NCBI RefSeq assembly: GCF_000759955.1
Contig: NZ_JNAL01000014.1
Span: 31,287-95,286, forward strand
Source of the DNA: Prochlorococcus marinus str. MIT 9201
GTDB lineage: Bacteria; Cyanobacteriota; Cyanobacteriia; PCC-6307; Cyanobiaceae
Direction: 5' to 3'
Length of the DNA stretch: 64,000 nucleotides
A program made the position numbers and the translations under genes. The notes under the pieces were generated by a model, which made no database searches, was not told the DNA's origin, and was given only the letters and a program-made list of their open reading frames with translations. This document shows, piece by piece, positions 8,665-18,896 of this stretch (position 1 is its first letter; every line of letters starts with the position of its first letter).

Positions 8665-9666
8665 ATGATTAAAAATAAAAATATTTTAATTACTGGAGGT
8701 AATTCAGGTATAGGTTTTTTTGCCGTTATTAATTTACTGAAGACAAAAAATAATTTATATGTTGTAATAAAAAACGAATTAAGAAAGAATGAATTTCTCA
8801 AAAAAATTGAGAAGTTTTTTGATAAAAATTACCTTAGTAAATATTTGAATATTATTGAAAATTGTGATCTTTCAGATCTAGAGAATATTAAAAAAATTAA
8901 GGATTACTTTTTTAGTAGAAAGATTTTTTTAGATGTAGTTGTTTTAAATGCAGGATTGCAGTATACGGGTTCTTTTTACCCTAAAGTATCAAAACAAGGG
9001 ATAGAACTAACTTTTGCGGTAAATCATCTTGCACATTTCTACTTGGTAAATATCCTAAAAGATTTTGTTAGAGATAAAGAAGAATCTAGAATCATTGTTA
9101 CATCATCAGATGTTCACGACCCCAAAAGTTCAGGGGGCAATATAGGAAAGAAAGCCGGACTTAATAACCTTGTTGATTTCAGAAAAAAAGTAACTGGGCA
9201 ATTTTTAAATTTTAATGCTGATGAAGCTTATAAAAATAGTAAGTTATGTAATATTTTGTTTGCTAAAGAACTTGAAAAAAAATTAAAAATGTCCTCCAGT
9301 AAAATTTCTGTAATTACTTGGGCTCCTGGTCTCGTAATACCAAATGATGATTCGGGTTTTTTTAGATACAGTAAACGTTTTAATCTCTTTGGATATTTAA
9401 TTTTTTCTAAAGCTTCAAAAAATATTTTAGGAATTTCTGAAAGTATAGAAAATGCTGGAAAGATTCTTTCTAAGATTGTCCTTGATTTAAATTATAATAA
9501 TATCGGTTTCATACATTTAAGTAATAAACTTATATCTTTTAAAAAACATAAATTAGTTGAAAGTAATGTTAGTTATGAAGCCAATAGTGCTGAATTGGCT
9601 TCAAAACTTTGGACTTTAAGTGAAGAGATTTGCGAATCATTTGGCTTTGTTACTTTCAATATTTAA
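8665..9666 (+). CDS. SDR related to light-dependent protochlorophyllide reductase
   Basis: A 333-residue SDR. NAD(P) motif TGGNSGIG (residues 10-17), LNAGLQ, and catalytic Tyr/Lys in AYKNSKLCNILFA. The length, the long insertion after the active site and the SDR-to-POR layout (FAVNHLAHFYLVN, VTSSDVHDP) match POR-like proteins found beside true por genes in picocyanobacteria. Whether it acts on protochlorophyllide is uncertain. The last 30 bp overlap the convergent MscS gene. Confidence 0.75.
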   Translation: MIKNKNILITGGNSGIGFFAVINLLKTKNNLYVVIKNELRKNEFLKKIEKFFDKNYLSKYLNIIENCDLSDLENIKKIKDYFFSRKIFLDVVVLNAGLQYTGSFYPKVSKQGIELTFAVNHLAHFYLVNILKDFVRDKEESRIIVTSSDVHDPKSSGGNIGKKAGLNNLVDFRKKVTGQFLNFNADEAYKNSKLCNILFAKELEKKLKMSSSKISVITWAPGLVIPNDDSGFFRYSKRFNLFGYLIFSKASKNILGISESIENAGKILSKIVLDLNYNNIGFIHLSNKLISFKKHKLVESNVSYEANSAELASKLWTLSEEICESFGFVTFNI

Positions 9667-10674
9667 GGTTTGTGTTGGGAATGCAAACTCAATATTATTA
9701 ACTGCAAATTCCTCAATTATCTTTAAATTTATAGATTGTTGCGCTTCCATTGCGGCAAGATAATTATTGGTTGGTATGTAATAAACAAGTTCGAAATTAA
9801 GACTGAAGTCGCCAAAATCTGTGAAATGACATCTATCAAAAGACGCATTTTTTGTCTCTTCAACTATTTTCTTTATTATTATTGGAATCGACTTCATAAG
9901 TTTTGGAGAGGTTTCATAAACAACTCCTAATTTATGCACTAACCTTCTTTTTTCCATTTGTGCGTAATTTGAGATTATTCCATTTGTAAGTGCGCTATTG
10001 CTCATTACTATTACTTCTCCATTGATACTTCTTATCCTTGAGGATCTTACTCCGACTCTCTCAACCATTCCCAAGACAGCATCAGATTTTATAAACTCAC
10101 CTTTTTGAAAAGGTTTATCAAGCAAAATTGTTATATATTCAAAAAACTCCTGAACTGGATCTTTCAAAGCTAATCCTGCTCCAATACCCCCTGCACTGAG
10201 TAAAGCCCAAATAGCAGTCATTTGAACACCTATATTTTGTAAGAAGAATATTGAACCAATAGTCCATGTCAACGCTTTTATTAAAGGAGTAAGTGAAGAT
10301 ATCATTGAACTGATTGAGGAATCATTAATTTTCGATGTCGATTCTGTCAAAGATCTGATTAAAACTTTGTTTAGAGCTTTTATGATGATTATCAATATAA
10401 ATAATTTCAGAATATTCAATAAGACAGAGATAAAAGTTATTTCGTCAGCAAAACAAAAGTCAATTGAAAAATAAAATGATAGAAGAAAACCTATAGGTTT
10501 AATAATTCCAGAAACGACCTCAAAAATAAAATCATCAAAATTTGTTTTTGTACGTTTGGAGATCTTTTTGAAGAATATTTTTGAAAGTTTAGAAATTATT
10601 ATCGACAATAAAATTCCAATAAAAAAAATAGATATTGCCAGAAGGAGGTTTTCAGTAACTAATTTCATATTCAA
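9637..10674 (-). CDS. MscS-family mechanosensitive ion channel
   Basis: A 345-residue membrane protein. Four N-terminal helices are followed by the pore-lining helix with the Ala/Gly pattern (WALLSAGGIGAGLALKDPVQEFFEYITIL), then the beta domain (PFQKGEFIKSDAVLGMVERVGVRSSRIRSINGEVIVMSNSAL) and an alpha/beta cytoplasmic end. Such channels open under membrane tension to release solutes in hypo-osmotic shock. The 3' end overlaps the opposing SDR gene by 30 bp. Confidence 0.9.
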   Translation of the reverse strand: MNMKLVTENLLLAISIFFIGILLSIIISKLSKIFFKKISKRTKTNFDDFIFEVVSGIIKPIGFLLSFYFSIDFCFADEITFISVLLNILKLFILIIIIKALNKVLIRSLTESTSKINDSSISSMISSLTPLIKALTWTIGSIFFLQNIGVQMTAIWALLSAGGIGAGLALKDPVQEFFEYITILLDKPFQKGEFIKSDAVLGMVERVGVRSSRIRSINGEVIVMSNSALTNGIISNYAQMEKRRLVHKLGVVYETSPKLMKSIPIIIKKIVEETKNASFDRCHFTDFGDFSLNFELVYYIPTNNYLAAMEAQQSINLKIIEEFAVNNIEFAFPTQTLNIESNKAK

Positions 10675-10746
10675 ATAAAACTTAACAATTTATCTTTAAT
10701 AAAATTTTAAATTATCTCTAGATAACAAGCCAGCCTTGATTTCCCT

Positions 10747-11271
10747 TTATCTAATTATTATATTTCTAATTTCTTTAAATTCTTTTCTATCCGCAGTTTT
10801 GCATAATTCAAAAATTATTGATTCTGTTGTTGTTAATATTGCTCCCTTCTGAGTCATTCTCTGTAATGCTATTTCATGATCTGCCCTATTTCGGCTGCTC
10901 ATAGCATCTGATACGAGAACAACTTCAAATCCTTTTTGTAAACAATCTAAGACTGTTTGTTGAATACAAATATGCGTTTCGATACCACAAACTATCAAAT
11001 TTTTAATTTCCTTATTTTTAAGTTCTTTTAAAAATTCTTGTATGTTAGCTAAGCTAAATTCCATTTTCTCAATTTTTTTAAATCCATTTTGGGGCAATAA
11101 TTCAGGGATCGTTGCACCCAATTTGAATGGGTTCTGTTCAGATACAAAAATGTTTTCTTCTAAAATTTGGTAGGCATCTATTAGCTTTTTGATGTTTTTG
11201 ATTATAGAGTCCTTATTAAATATTGCCCTTATAATTTTTTCTTGAACATCTATTATTAGTAAAGCATTCAT
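10747..11271 (-). CDS. Isochorismatase-like cysteine hydrolase
   Basis: A 174-residue member of the isochorismatase/nicotinamidase superfamily. The catalytic triad is visible: Asp in LLIIDVQEK (residue 8), Lys in FKKIEKMEFS, and Cys in IVCGIETHICIQQT. The cis-peptide GIETH precedes the Cys. The substrate is unknown (an amide or N-carbamoyl compound is common in the family). It is cytosolic and is divergent from the Fur-family gene with a shared 158-bp promoter region. Confidence 0.85.
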   Translation of the reverse strand: MNALLIIDVQEKIIRAIFNKDSIIKNIKKLIDAYQILEENIFVSEQNPFKLGATIPELLPQNGFKKIEKMEFSLANIQEFLKELKNKEIKNLIVCGIETHICIQQTVLDCLQKGFEVVLVSDAMSSRNRADHEIALQRMTQKGAILTTTESIIFELCKTADRKEFKEIRNIIIR

Positions 11272-11429
11272 TTTTGGTGGTAGTTTTTCAGAAAATTTTT
11301 CATGCCCTTCATCATTTGTATTTTAAGATATATTCAACATAGTATTTTGAAGAACTTTAGTAAACATTTTAAACCAAAAAGTTGTTTTACTCTCATCTAA
11401 AGTTATTATTGAGAATAGCCGTAGGTTAA

Positions 11430-11885
11430 TTGTTGTCATTATCCTCTCAATACAATGTCATCACATCTCCTCTTGGCGATGGTTTACATAAAGATGGAAA
11501 GAGGTTAACTCCCCAAAGGCTTAAAGTTCTTAATTTATTTGAAAATATTGGTTCTGGAAAACATCTTAGTGCTGAAGAGGTTCATGAAAAGTTAGTTAAA
11601 TCAAGTTCCAAAGTTTCACTCGCAACAATTTATAGAACTTTAAGACTTTTAGTACAAATGGGTTTGCTTCATGAATTAGAACTCAGTGAGGGCGGACACA
11701 GATATGAGTTGCTTAGCAACGAAACACCTGATCATCATCATTTAATTTGTATTAGGTGTGGAAGAACAGAAGAGTTCGAAAATGACGAAGTTTTAGAAGC
11801 AGGCAAAGTTGCAGCAAAAATTAATGGTTTTAAACTGATTGAATCCTCTTTAAACGTAAGAGCTATATGTCCTAATTGCATTTAG
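11430..11885 (+). CDS. fur: Fur-family metal-dependent transcriptional regulator
   Basis: A 151-residue Fur/Zur/PerR-type repressor. The winged helix is at residues ~25-85 (LTPQRLKVLNLFE, LSAEEVHEKL, SLATIYRTLRLL). The dimerisation/metal domain has HHHLICIRCGRTEEF and a second CxxC at the very end (ICPNC), giving the structural zinc site. The exact metal specificity is not decidable here. The start is TTG. A TTATTGAGAATAG sequence just upstream (near 11405) resembles half a Fur box and may allow autoregulation. The last 42 bp lie in a tandem duplication. Confidence 0.9.
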   Translation: MLSLSSQYNVITSPLGDGLHKDGKRLTPQRLKVLNLFENIGSGKHLSAEEVHEKLVKSSSKVSLATIYRTLRLLVQMGLLHELELSEGGHRYELLSNETPDHHHLICIRCGRTEEFENDEVLEAGKVAAKINGFKLIESSLNVRAICPNCI

Positions 11886-12003
11886 CAGATTTCAACTCAA
11901 AGTCTCTCCGCAACTTGTTCCATTCCTCTTTAAACGTAAGAGCTATATGACCTAAATGGATTTAGCAGATTTCAACTTAAAGTCCCTCCGCAACTTGATC
12001 CAG
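11844..12003. repeat. 80-bp tandem duplication spanning the fur/arsS gene ends
   Basis: Two direct copies, 11844-11923 and 11924-12003, differ at 7 of 80 positions by my count. Copy 1 supplies the true 3' end of fur; copy 2 supplies the true 3' end of the ArsS-like gene on the other strand. The redundant halves encode degraded versions: copy 2 has a premature TGA in the fur frame, and copy 1 keeps a variant of the ArsS tail. Confidence 0.95.
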
Positions 12004-12904
12004 CTCCTGCAGTACAAGCAAAACAATGTTCTTTTACAGCCACCCTATAGTCAAAAGTTAATGAGTCATCTAATAGATCAAATAGTGTCTTTGGTCCTTT
12101 ATTCTCTCGGAAATTTAGCTGTTGATTAAAGTCACAATCATAAATTTCTCCAAGCCAATTTACACTGATAGTTTTTTTACACATAAGATTTTCTAAATTA
12201 TTTTTATTAAAATTTTCTTTTAGTAATTTGTAATAAGTATTTAGTTTCCCTTCTCTTCTTAGAAATTCTTCATATCTATTTATTGGCATATTAGTTATTG
12301 TATACAAGTTATTAAAAACAATATTATATTTTTCATATAGTATTTTTTTATAATCTTGTTCCAATTTTTTCTGAGAAGGAGGGAGAATTGGGCCTACAGG
12401 ATTGTAAACAAGATTTAATTGCAATCCATTTTCTTTCTTTCCGTAGCCTAAATCATTAAGAATTTTTATAGCATTAATACTTTTTTCAAAAACCCCAAAA
12501 CCCCTTTGAAAATCAACATTATTTTTTTCGTAACATGGTAGCGAAGCCGTAACTATTACTTTATTCTTTGCAAGAAATTGAGGAAGATCTTCATAACCTT
12601 CTTCAAAGAAAATCGTCAAATTACATCTGTCAATAATATCAAGTTGTTTTGTGCTCAAACTAGTTATTAGGTTTTTAAACTCTGGGTGAAGTTCTGGCGC
12701 TCCACCGGTAATATCTAAAGTCTTGATTTTATATTTTTCTATTATATTTGGAATAAGAGATATGATTTCATTTGACATCTTTTCTGTCCTTAGGGGACTT
12801 GAATTGACGTGACAATGCTTACAAGCCTGGTTGCATTTATAACCTATATTAATTTGCAATGTTTCTATAGGTTCTTTATATATTGAGGGGAATTTTTCTT
12901 TCAT
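11972..12904 (-). CDS. arsS: ArsS-like radical SAM enzyme (arsenosugar biosynthesis family)
   Basis: A 310-residue radical SAM protein. The [4Fe-4S] cluster motif is C24-x3-C28-x2-C31 (CNQACKHC), followed by the SAM-binding GGAPELHP. The C-terminal region carries further Cys (LMCKKTISVNWLGEIYDCDFN and the final CFACTAGAGSSCGG), typical of the ArsS/DUF3641 branch. The family is linked to conversion of dimethylarsenate to arsenosugar precursors. No arsM is seen in the window, so the pathway is inferred. Confidence 0.85.
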   Translation of the reverse strand: MKEKFPSIYKEPIETLQINIGYKCNQACKHCHVNSSPLRTEKMSNEIISLIPNIIEKYKIKTLDITGGAPELHPEFKNLITSLSTKQLDIIDRCNLTIFFEEGYEDLPQFLAKNKVIVTASLPCYEKNNVDFQRGFGVFEKSINAIKILNDLGYGKKENGLQLNLVYNPVGPILPPSQKKLEQDYKKILYEKYNIVFNNLYTITNMPINRYEEFLRREGKLNTYYKLLKENFNKNNLENLMCKKTISVNWLGEIYDCDFNQQLNFRENKGPKTLFDLLDDSLTFDYRVAVKEHCFACTAGAGSSCGGTLS

Positions 12905-12940
12905 ATATTATTTATAAATTGTCATTCGAAAATTAAAAAG

Positions 12941-14161
12941 TCAACTATTTTTTTTAAAGTTTGATCTCTTATTAGCAAGTTCAATAAACCAACTTATATA
13001 TTCTTTAGGACCATTTTTAAAAACTATATCAAACTTTAAGTTGTCATAAATATCACTAATTCCTATTAAACCAGTTTTTTTTGTAGAAGGTCTTTCAACT
13101 TCACCAGAACTACTATCCACAAAAATTATTTTATTATTAATACCAAACTCATTACCTAATGTTTTTATAAATTCTAGAAAAGACCTATCACTTCCCCCTC
13201 TTAAATAACTTTTCTCATCATTATTTTTTTTTGATGTTACTGTGTCTCCAACTCCTACTATTAAAGGCATATCATCTATGTGAATAGACCTTTTGCATAA
13301 ATCAATCTTTTCTCTTAAAGATTTTGGGGAATTTCTAAAATTAAAATTATCTCCAAAAGGAGCTTTGCCAGTTTTAGTCTCAATAAATTTATTTAATAGA
13401 AATAAAACTCCAGAATCTTTAACTGCTCCTTTTATAAGTAATTGTATGTCTGTTGATCCAATATCATCTTTAGAAGAAAGCTTAATTGTTTCTCTGCCAT
13501 TTTTATTACCTAAATTTGGTGAAATATGAAGGAAAAATGAGTTTTTGAGTCCTTCGGATTCGGCTTTTAAGATGATTTTATTCATCATTTTTTCAAAACT
13601 AATTTGAATAAGCTTTCTTTTTTCAGAATCTTTGTTTACTAAATCAAATAGACTGTTGAAATTAATAGTTGGCGAGAAGCGTGTTTCACATATTGATTTT
13701 ATTGCGTGAAAATTGATGTCTTCTTGGTTAAGTTCAGGGAAAATATTCTTTACTATTAAATCAAATTTTGGTTTTATTAAACTGGGTACTTTAGAAAGAA
13801 AATCCAGTTCTTTTTCTGAAACTCCTTCAAAACTTATTTCACCATCATTGTCTTGATACTCTACTCCACAGGCAGCTAAACCTCTTAAATATAGTTTTTG
13901 GTTTTTAGGCTCAGTAGCGCTACCTAAACTCCTTTCTATTATTCTGTTAACCCCTCTTTTACCTTCGTGTTCCCCACAAGTTAATACAAAGAATTCCTCA
14001 GCAAATTCTTTTACTGCATAGATATATTTAGATTCTAATTCTCTGGTCATTGGATCTTTAACTAAAGGGATACAAACCCCATCGATGTCTTGAATAAATA
14101 ATATATTTTTAGAGGAAATTAATTGTTTTTGTACCTTTAAATTACTTGCCATATATTCCAT
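12941..14161 (-). CDS. stpA: Glucosylglycerol-phosphate phosphatase (StpA)
   Basis: A 406-residue HAD-type phosphatase. The nucleophile motif is IQDIDGVC (D25, D27). The neighbouring LVKDPMTRE, LTCGEHEGKRGVNRIIERS, LRGLAACGVEYQD and the late MPLIVGVGDTVTSK with RGGSDRSFLEFI match StpA of Synechocystis as I remember it. The enzyme removes phosphate from glucosylglycerol-phosphate to give the compatible solute glucosylglycerol. The start could be Met1 or Met4. ggpS is not in the window. Confidence 0.85.
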   Translation of the reverse strand: MEYMASNLKVQKQLISSKNILFIQDIDGVCIPLVKDPMTRELESKYIYAVKEFAEEFFVLTCGEHEGKRGVNRIIERSLGSATEPKNQKLYLRGLAACGVEYQDNDGEISFEGVSEKELDFLSKVPSLIKPKFDLIVKNIFPELNQEDINFHAIKSICETRFSPTINFNSLFDLVNKDSEKRKLIQISFEKMMNKIILKAESEGLKNSFFLHISPNLGNKNGRETIKLSSKDDIGSTDIQLLIKGAVKDSGVLFLLNKFIETKTGKAPFGDNFNFRNSPKSLREKIDLCKRSIHIDDMPLIVGVGDTVTSKKNNDEKSYLRGGSDRSFLEFIKTLGNEFGINNKIIFVDSSSGEVERPSTKKTGLIGISDIYDNLKFDIVFKNGPKEYISWFIELANKRSNFKKNS

Positions 14162-14326
14162 ATTTAAAATTCTTTCTTTTTTTATTTAATTATCTATATT
14201 TATAAAACTATAAAGTAAAAAATTCAATATATATAATAAATAATTTGCTATGGTCAAAAATTGCTTTAATGTGGAAAGATGTTGGTATTGGTAAGAAATT
14301 AAAAAAAATTATAAAGAATCTTCAAA

Positions 14327-15835
14327 ATGCAGAATAATTTCATAGAAAATACAAATGATGAAAAATATTTTTATTCATTGATTGAAAATATAGAGAAGAT
14401 CAAAGTTGGATTCTACAGTGTTGGTTTATATCCTGCATCATTAGCATACAATTGTGCTATGCATGGAAAATCAAATAATATTCTCTTAGCTCCTAGGGAA
14501 AATAGAGATTTGTTAGGTGCTTTCTCAAAAGATGTTCTTTCAGATATGAATAATGAGATTATTGAAAAGATTAAGAGAATGGGACATTATTCTACAGGGG
14601 GAAAAAGAAAGTCTTTTGATCTAGAATACCTTCTCTTGAAATGTGAGATAGTTATTCTTGCTTCAAACAGCAATCACATACAAGATGATGTAAAACATGC
14701 TTTAGAACTTAGAAAAACTTTAAAAAGAGAAAATGTGGTTCTTGGCTGTCTTGTTGGTTCCTTTTGTATTGATAATAAAAATAAAACCCCTTTTATTCTC
14801 TGTAATAAATATCCAAATTTAGCTTTTTTTACGGGATTTCATCGTCATGGAGCCCTAAGAAATCCTAATGATAGTTTTACTGCAAATTTCTGTCATCCTG
14901 ATGCCCTAACTGCTTTAATAGGAGCGCGCATTTTAAATCAATTGTCGCCTAAGATTCAAGTTTCTCCAGGCGTCCATAATATTGAATGTCAATATATAAA
15001 ATCAATAAAAAATATCTCATCTATATTTGCAGGTTTTGTAAATAACTTTCATTCCGATAAGCCAGGAATGTTACCTACAATTAATACGATTTTGTTAACT
15101 CAATGTTTAGATCAGGCCGCATCAGTTTCACTGCAAGTTAGAAAAGAAAATAAATTAGACAATAAATATCTTTCATTAAAAGAACTTGGATATGGTGAAG
15201 AAATAATTAGTGCAAAGGAAATAATTAATGATAAATTTTGTGAAAAAGGAGATTATACTTTTTCTCAATTAAATGCTGTTAAGGCTGATGTTTTAGGGAG
15301 CATGACCCTGCCAACTGAAGGAAAACCAACACGGAATTTTCAAGCAGGACAAGTTTTATCAGATATGCTTTTACAACTCAACAGATGTCCAAAAGATGTA
15401 TCAGAATTCTTGAATTGGTGTGATAAATACTCTCTCAGCCAAGGAGGTTTAGAAGGTCTAAAATCTTTAAAATTTTGGCCAGACATTTATAAAGAATTCA
15501 AAATAAAAAATAATAATTGTTCTATGATAAATCTGATTTATTTATGCTTTAATGCAAATTCAGAAGAAAAAAAAGAAATTTATAAAGTTTTAATTAGCTC
15601 AGAAGAAATTACTAATTTTTGCCAAGAATCTGTGAAATCTGAATCATCTTTAGAACTAAATGAAAAATTAAAAGGAGATTATATTTTTAATGATATTGAA
15701 AACCTTTACAAGAAACTGTTTCTTGACAAAGAGGAAAAAGATCTTAAAAAAAATGAATATAGTAATCAAATTTCAAAAAAAAATCCAAGTTATATCAATG
15801 TATTGAAAATTATTAATAATTATTTTAAAAATTGA
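14327..15835 (+). CDS. Glycerol-3-phosphate-dehydrogenase-like protein
   Basis: A 502-residue protein. Residues ~25-60 (KVGFYSVGLYPASLAYNCAMHG) look like a degenerate Rossmann nucleotide site. VILASNSNHIQDDV matches the second strand region of GpsA-type enzymes. The middle (PGVHNIECQYIKSIKNISSIFAGFVNNFHSDKPGMLPTINTILLTQCLDQA) recalls their C-terminal substrate domain. The C-terminal ~150 residues are an unmatched Lys/Asn-rich extension. Divergent from stpA, it might supply sn-glycerol 3-phosphate for glucosylglycerol; this is inference, and it could be another sugar-phosphate dehydrogenase. Confidence 0.5.
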   Translation: MQNNFIENTNDEKYFYSLIENIEKIKVGFYSVGLYPASLAYNCAMHGKSNNILLAPRENRDLLGAFSKDVLSDMNNEIIEKIKRMGHYSTGGKRKSFDLEYLLLKCEIVILASNSNHIQDDVKHALELRKTLKRENVVLGCLVGSFCIDNKNKTPFILCNKYPNLAFFTGFHRHGALRNPNDSFTANFCHPDALTALIGARILNQLSPKIQVSPGVHNIECQYIKSIKNISSIFAGFVNNFHSDKPGMLPTINTILLTQCLDQAASVSLQVRKENKLDNKYLSLKELGYGEEIISAKEIINDKFCEKGDYTFSQLNAVKADVLGSMTLPTEGKPTRNFQAGQVLSDMLLQLNRCPKDVSEFLNWCDKYSLSQGGLEGLKSLKFWPDIYKEFKIKNNNCSMINLIYLCFNANSEEKKEIYKVLISSEEITNFCQESVKSESSLELNEKLKGDYIFNDIENLYKKLFLDKEEKDLKKNEYSNQISKKNPSYINVLKIINNYFKN

Positions 15836-15927
15836 TTATTTATTTAATTTAATAAAAAGCTAAGTTGTTCATTTATTTACTAATCTTGGTTGCGGGGTTA
15901 GAATTATTATGGTTTTAAAAGGTTTTT

Positions 15928-16587
15928 TTGAAAAAGGAATTATCACATCGTTCTCCTGAACTGAAAGCTCTTGGTTGGAATCAAGAAGACTTAACAAGAT
16001 ACGAAGATTTATGGGACTATAGTCAAAGATGGGGATTAATAAATTTAGAAAGAGAAGACAGACAGTTTTTAAAAAAAGCAGAAAAGTTACTCCCAAAGAT
16101 CCAAAATAAAAAGATATCAATTAAAAAAACTATTGAAGAAAAATCATATTATTTATGGTTAAAATTTTACCTCGATGAAATTAATATTTTTAGTAATTCT
16201 AATCTTCCAAAAAATAAACATGGTGTTTGGACACTCTTAATTGAAGAGGAAATAAAACTTCTTAAGGAATTACAACCAGTTATGGGACTTCCAGATACTT
16301 TAAAAGCCAAAAATCTATTCGAAAATAGAAAGGAGCTCATAAATAAGGCTTTTAGCGAATTTGACGCTTTAAATAATCATAAGGCCTTCAATTTTGATGA
16401 GGTCTTAAATAACTCTGAAAAAGATGTTGGTAAGAATTGGAAATCAATTACTGAAAAAGATCCTGAGGCTAATAAAACTTTTCCAATAATTGAATCTGCA
16501 AATATTGAGAAACTGAGATCTGTGATAAAAGAGGATTTGAGTTTATATATGAAAGATAATTACCCCTCATTAAAAAAGGATTTATAA
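15928..16587 (+). CDS. Conserved hypothetical protein (219 aa)
   Basis: A soluble, charged, mostly helical protein. It begins KKELSHRSPELKALGWNQEDLTRYEDLWDYSQRWG and contains YYLWLKFYLDE and TLPDT-like GLPDTLKAKNLF segments. The chosen start is TTG at 15928; the only nearby ATG (15909) is out of frame. It lies between the GpsA-like gene and metY on the same strand. No family is recognised. Confidence 0.65.
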   Translation: MKKELSHRSPELKALGWNQEDLTRYEDLWDYSQRWGLINLEREDRQFLKKAEKLLPKIQNKKISIKKTIEEKSYYLWLKFYLDEINIFSNSNLPKNKHGVWTLLIEEEIKLLKELQPVMGLPDTLKAKNLFENRKELINKAFSEFDALNNHKAFNFDEVLNNSEKDVGKNWKSITEKDPEANKTFPIIESANIEKLRSVIKEDLSLYMKDNYPSLKKDL

Positions 16588-16653
16588 ATATTTATCTTTT
16601 TTTTGTTTTTTTTTTGGACTTTTCTAAGTTAAATAGATAATAGGATTATTTAA

Positions 16654-17988
<1,335 letters not shown>

Positions 17989-18001
17989 GAAAGGAGATTT
18001 A

Positions 18002-18892
18002 TTGGCTTTAATAATTCCTAGCAACTATCACAAGATTAGTGATGTTGAGAAAAACCATATATCTTGGATCGAACCAGAATTGGCAAAAAGACAGGATATA
18101 CGTCCTCTTAGGATTGGTATTTTAAATATCATGCCTCTTGGCAAGCAGTATGAATTTAACTTACTACATCCACTTGGTTTATCTCCTCTTCAAATTGAGC
18201 CAGTTTGGATAAAGCTTGAAACTCACTCTTATAAAACATGGGACCTTAATCATCTAAATAATCTATACATAACTTGGGAAGAAGCAAATAATCCAGATCC
18301 GTTAGATGGAGTCATTATTACTGGAGCACCTATTGAGCACCTAGCCTTTGAGGAGGTTAAATATTGGGATGAATTTGTGAAAATTGTAAATGAAGCCAGA
18401 AACTCTTGTGCAAGTACTCTTGGATTATGTTGGGCGGGATTTGCGCTGGCTTATTTGGCAGGGGTTGATAAGCAAGTTTTTGATAAGAAATTATTTGGGG
18501 TATTCCCTTTAAAAAGTCTTGTTCCTGGACACCCTTTGATGGGTACACAAGATGATGAATTTATATGTCCTCAAAGTAGATTTGCGGGATTACCAGATTT
18601 GGAAATGGAGAAGGCCCAAAAAGAAGGGAAATTGAATTTGTTAGCTTATGGAGAAAACGTCGGATATACAATATTTGAATCTAAAGATCAAAAACAACTT
18701 ATGCATTTAGGCCATCCTGAATATACAGTGCACAGAATTATTAGTGAAATTGAGAGAGACAAAGAAAAGGGAGATGTTCCTCCTCCTAAAAATTTTGATC
18801 TAAATAGTTCAAAAACCGCTTGGAGATCTCATAGGAATTTGCTTTTTCAGCAATGGCTTTGGTTTTGTTATCAACAAGTTAGTCTTAATTAA
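18002..18892 (+). CDS. metA: Homoserine O-acyltransferase (MetA)
   Basis: A 296-residue class I glutamine-amidotransferase-like enzyme that activates homoserine. The catalytic Cys is C143 in LGLCWAGFA and the catalytic His lies in LGHPEYTVHRI. NIMPLGKQYEFNLL and ITGAPIE are family motifs. The start is TTG with AAAGGAG seven bases upstream. Whether the acyl donor is acetyl- or succinyl-CoA is not read reliably from sequence; pairing with metY favours acetyl. Confidence 0.93.
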   Translation: MALIIPSNYHKISDVEKNHISWIEPELAKRQDIRPLRIGILNIMPLGKQYEFNLLHPLGLSPLQIEPVWIKLETHSYKTWDLNHLNNLYITWEEANNPDPLDGVIITGAPIEHLAFEEVKYWDEFVKIVNEARNSCASTLGLCWAGFALAYLAGVDKQVFDKKLFGVFPLKSLVPGHPLMGTQDDEFICPQSRFAGLPDLEMEKAQKEGKLNLLAYGENVGYTIFESKDQKQLMHLGHPEYTVHRIISEIERDKEKGDVPPPKNFDLNSSKTAWRSHRNLLFQQWLWFCYQQVSLN

Positions 18893-18896
18893 CTTG

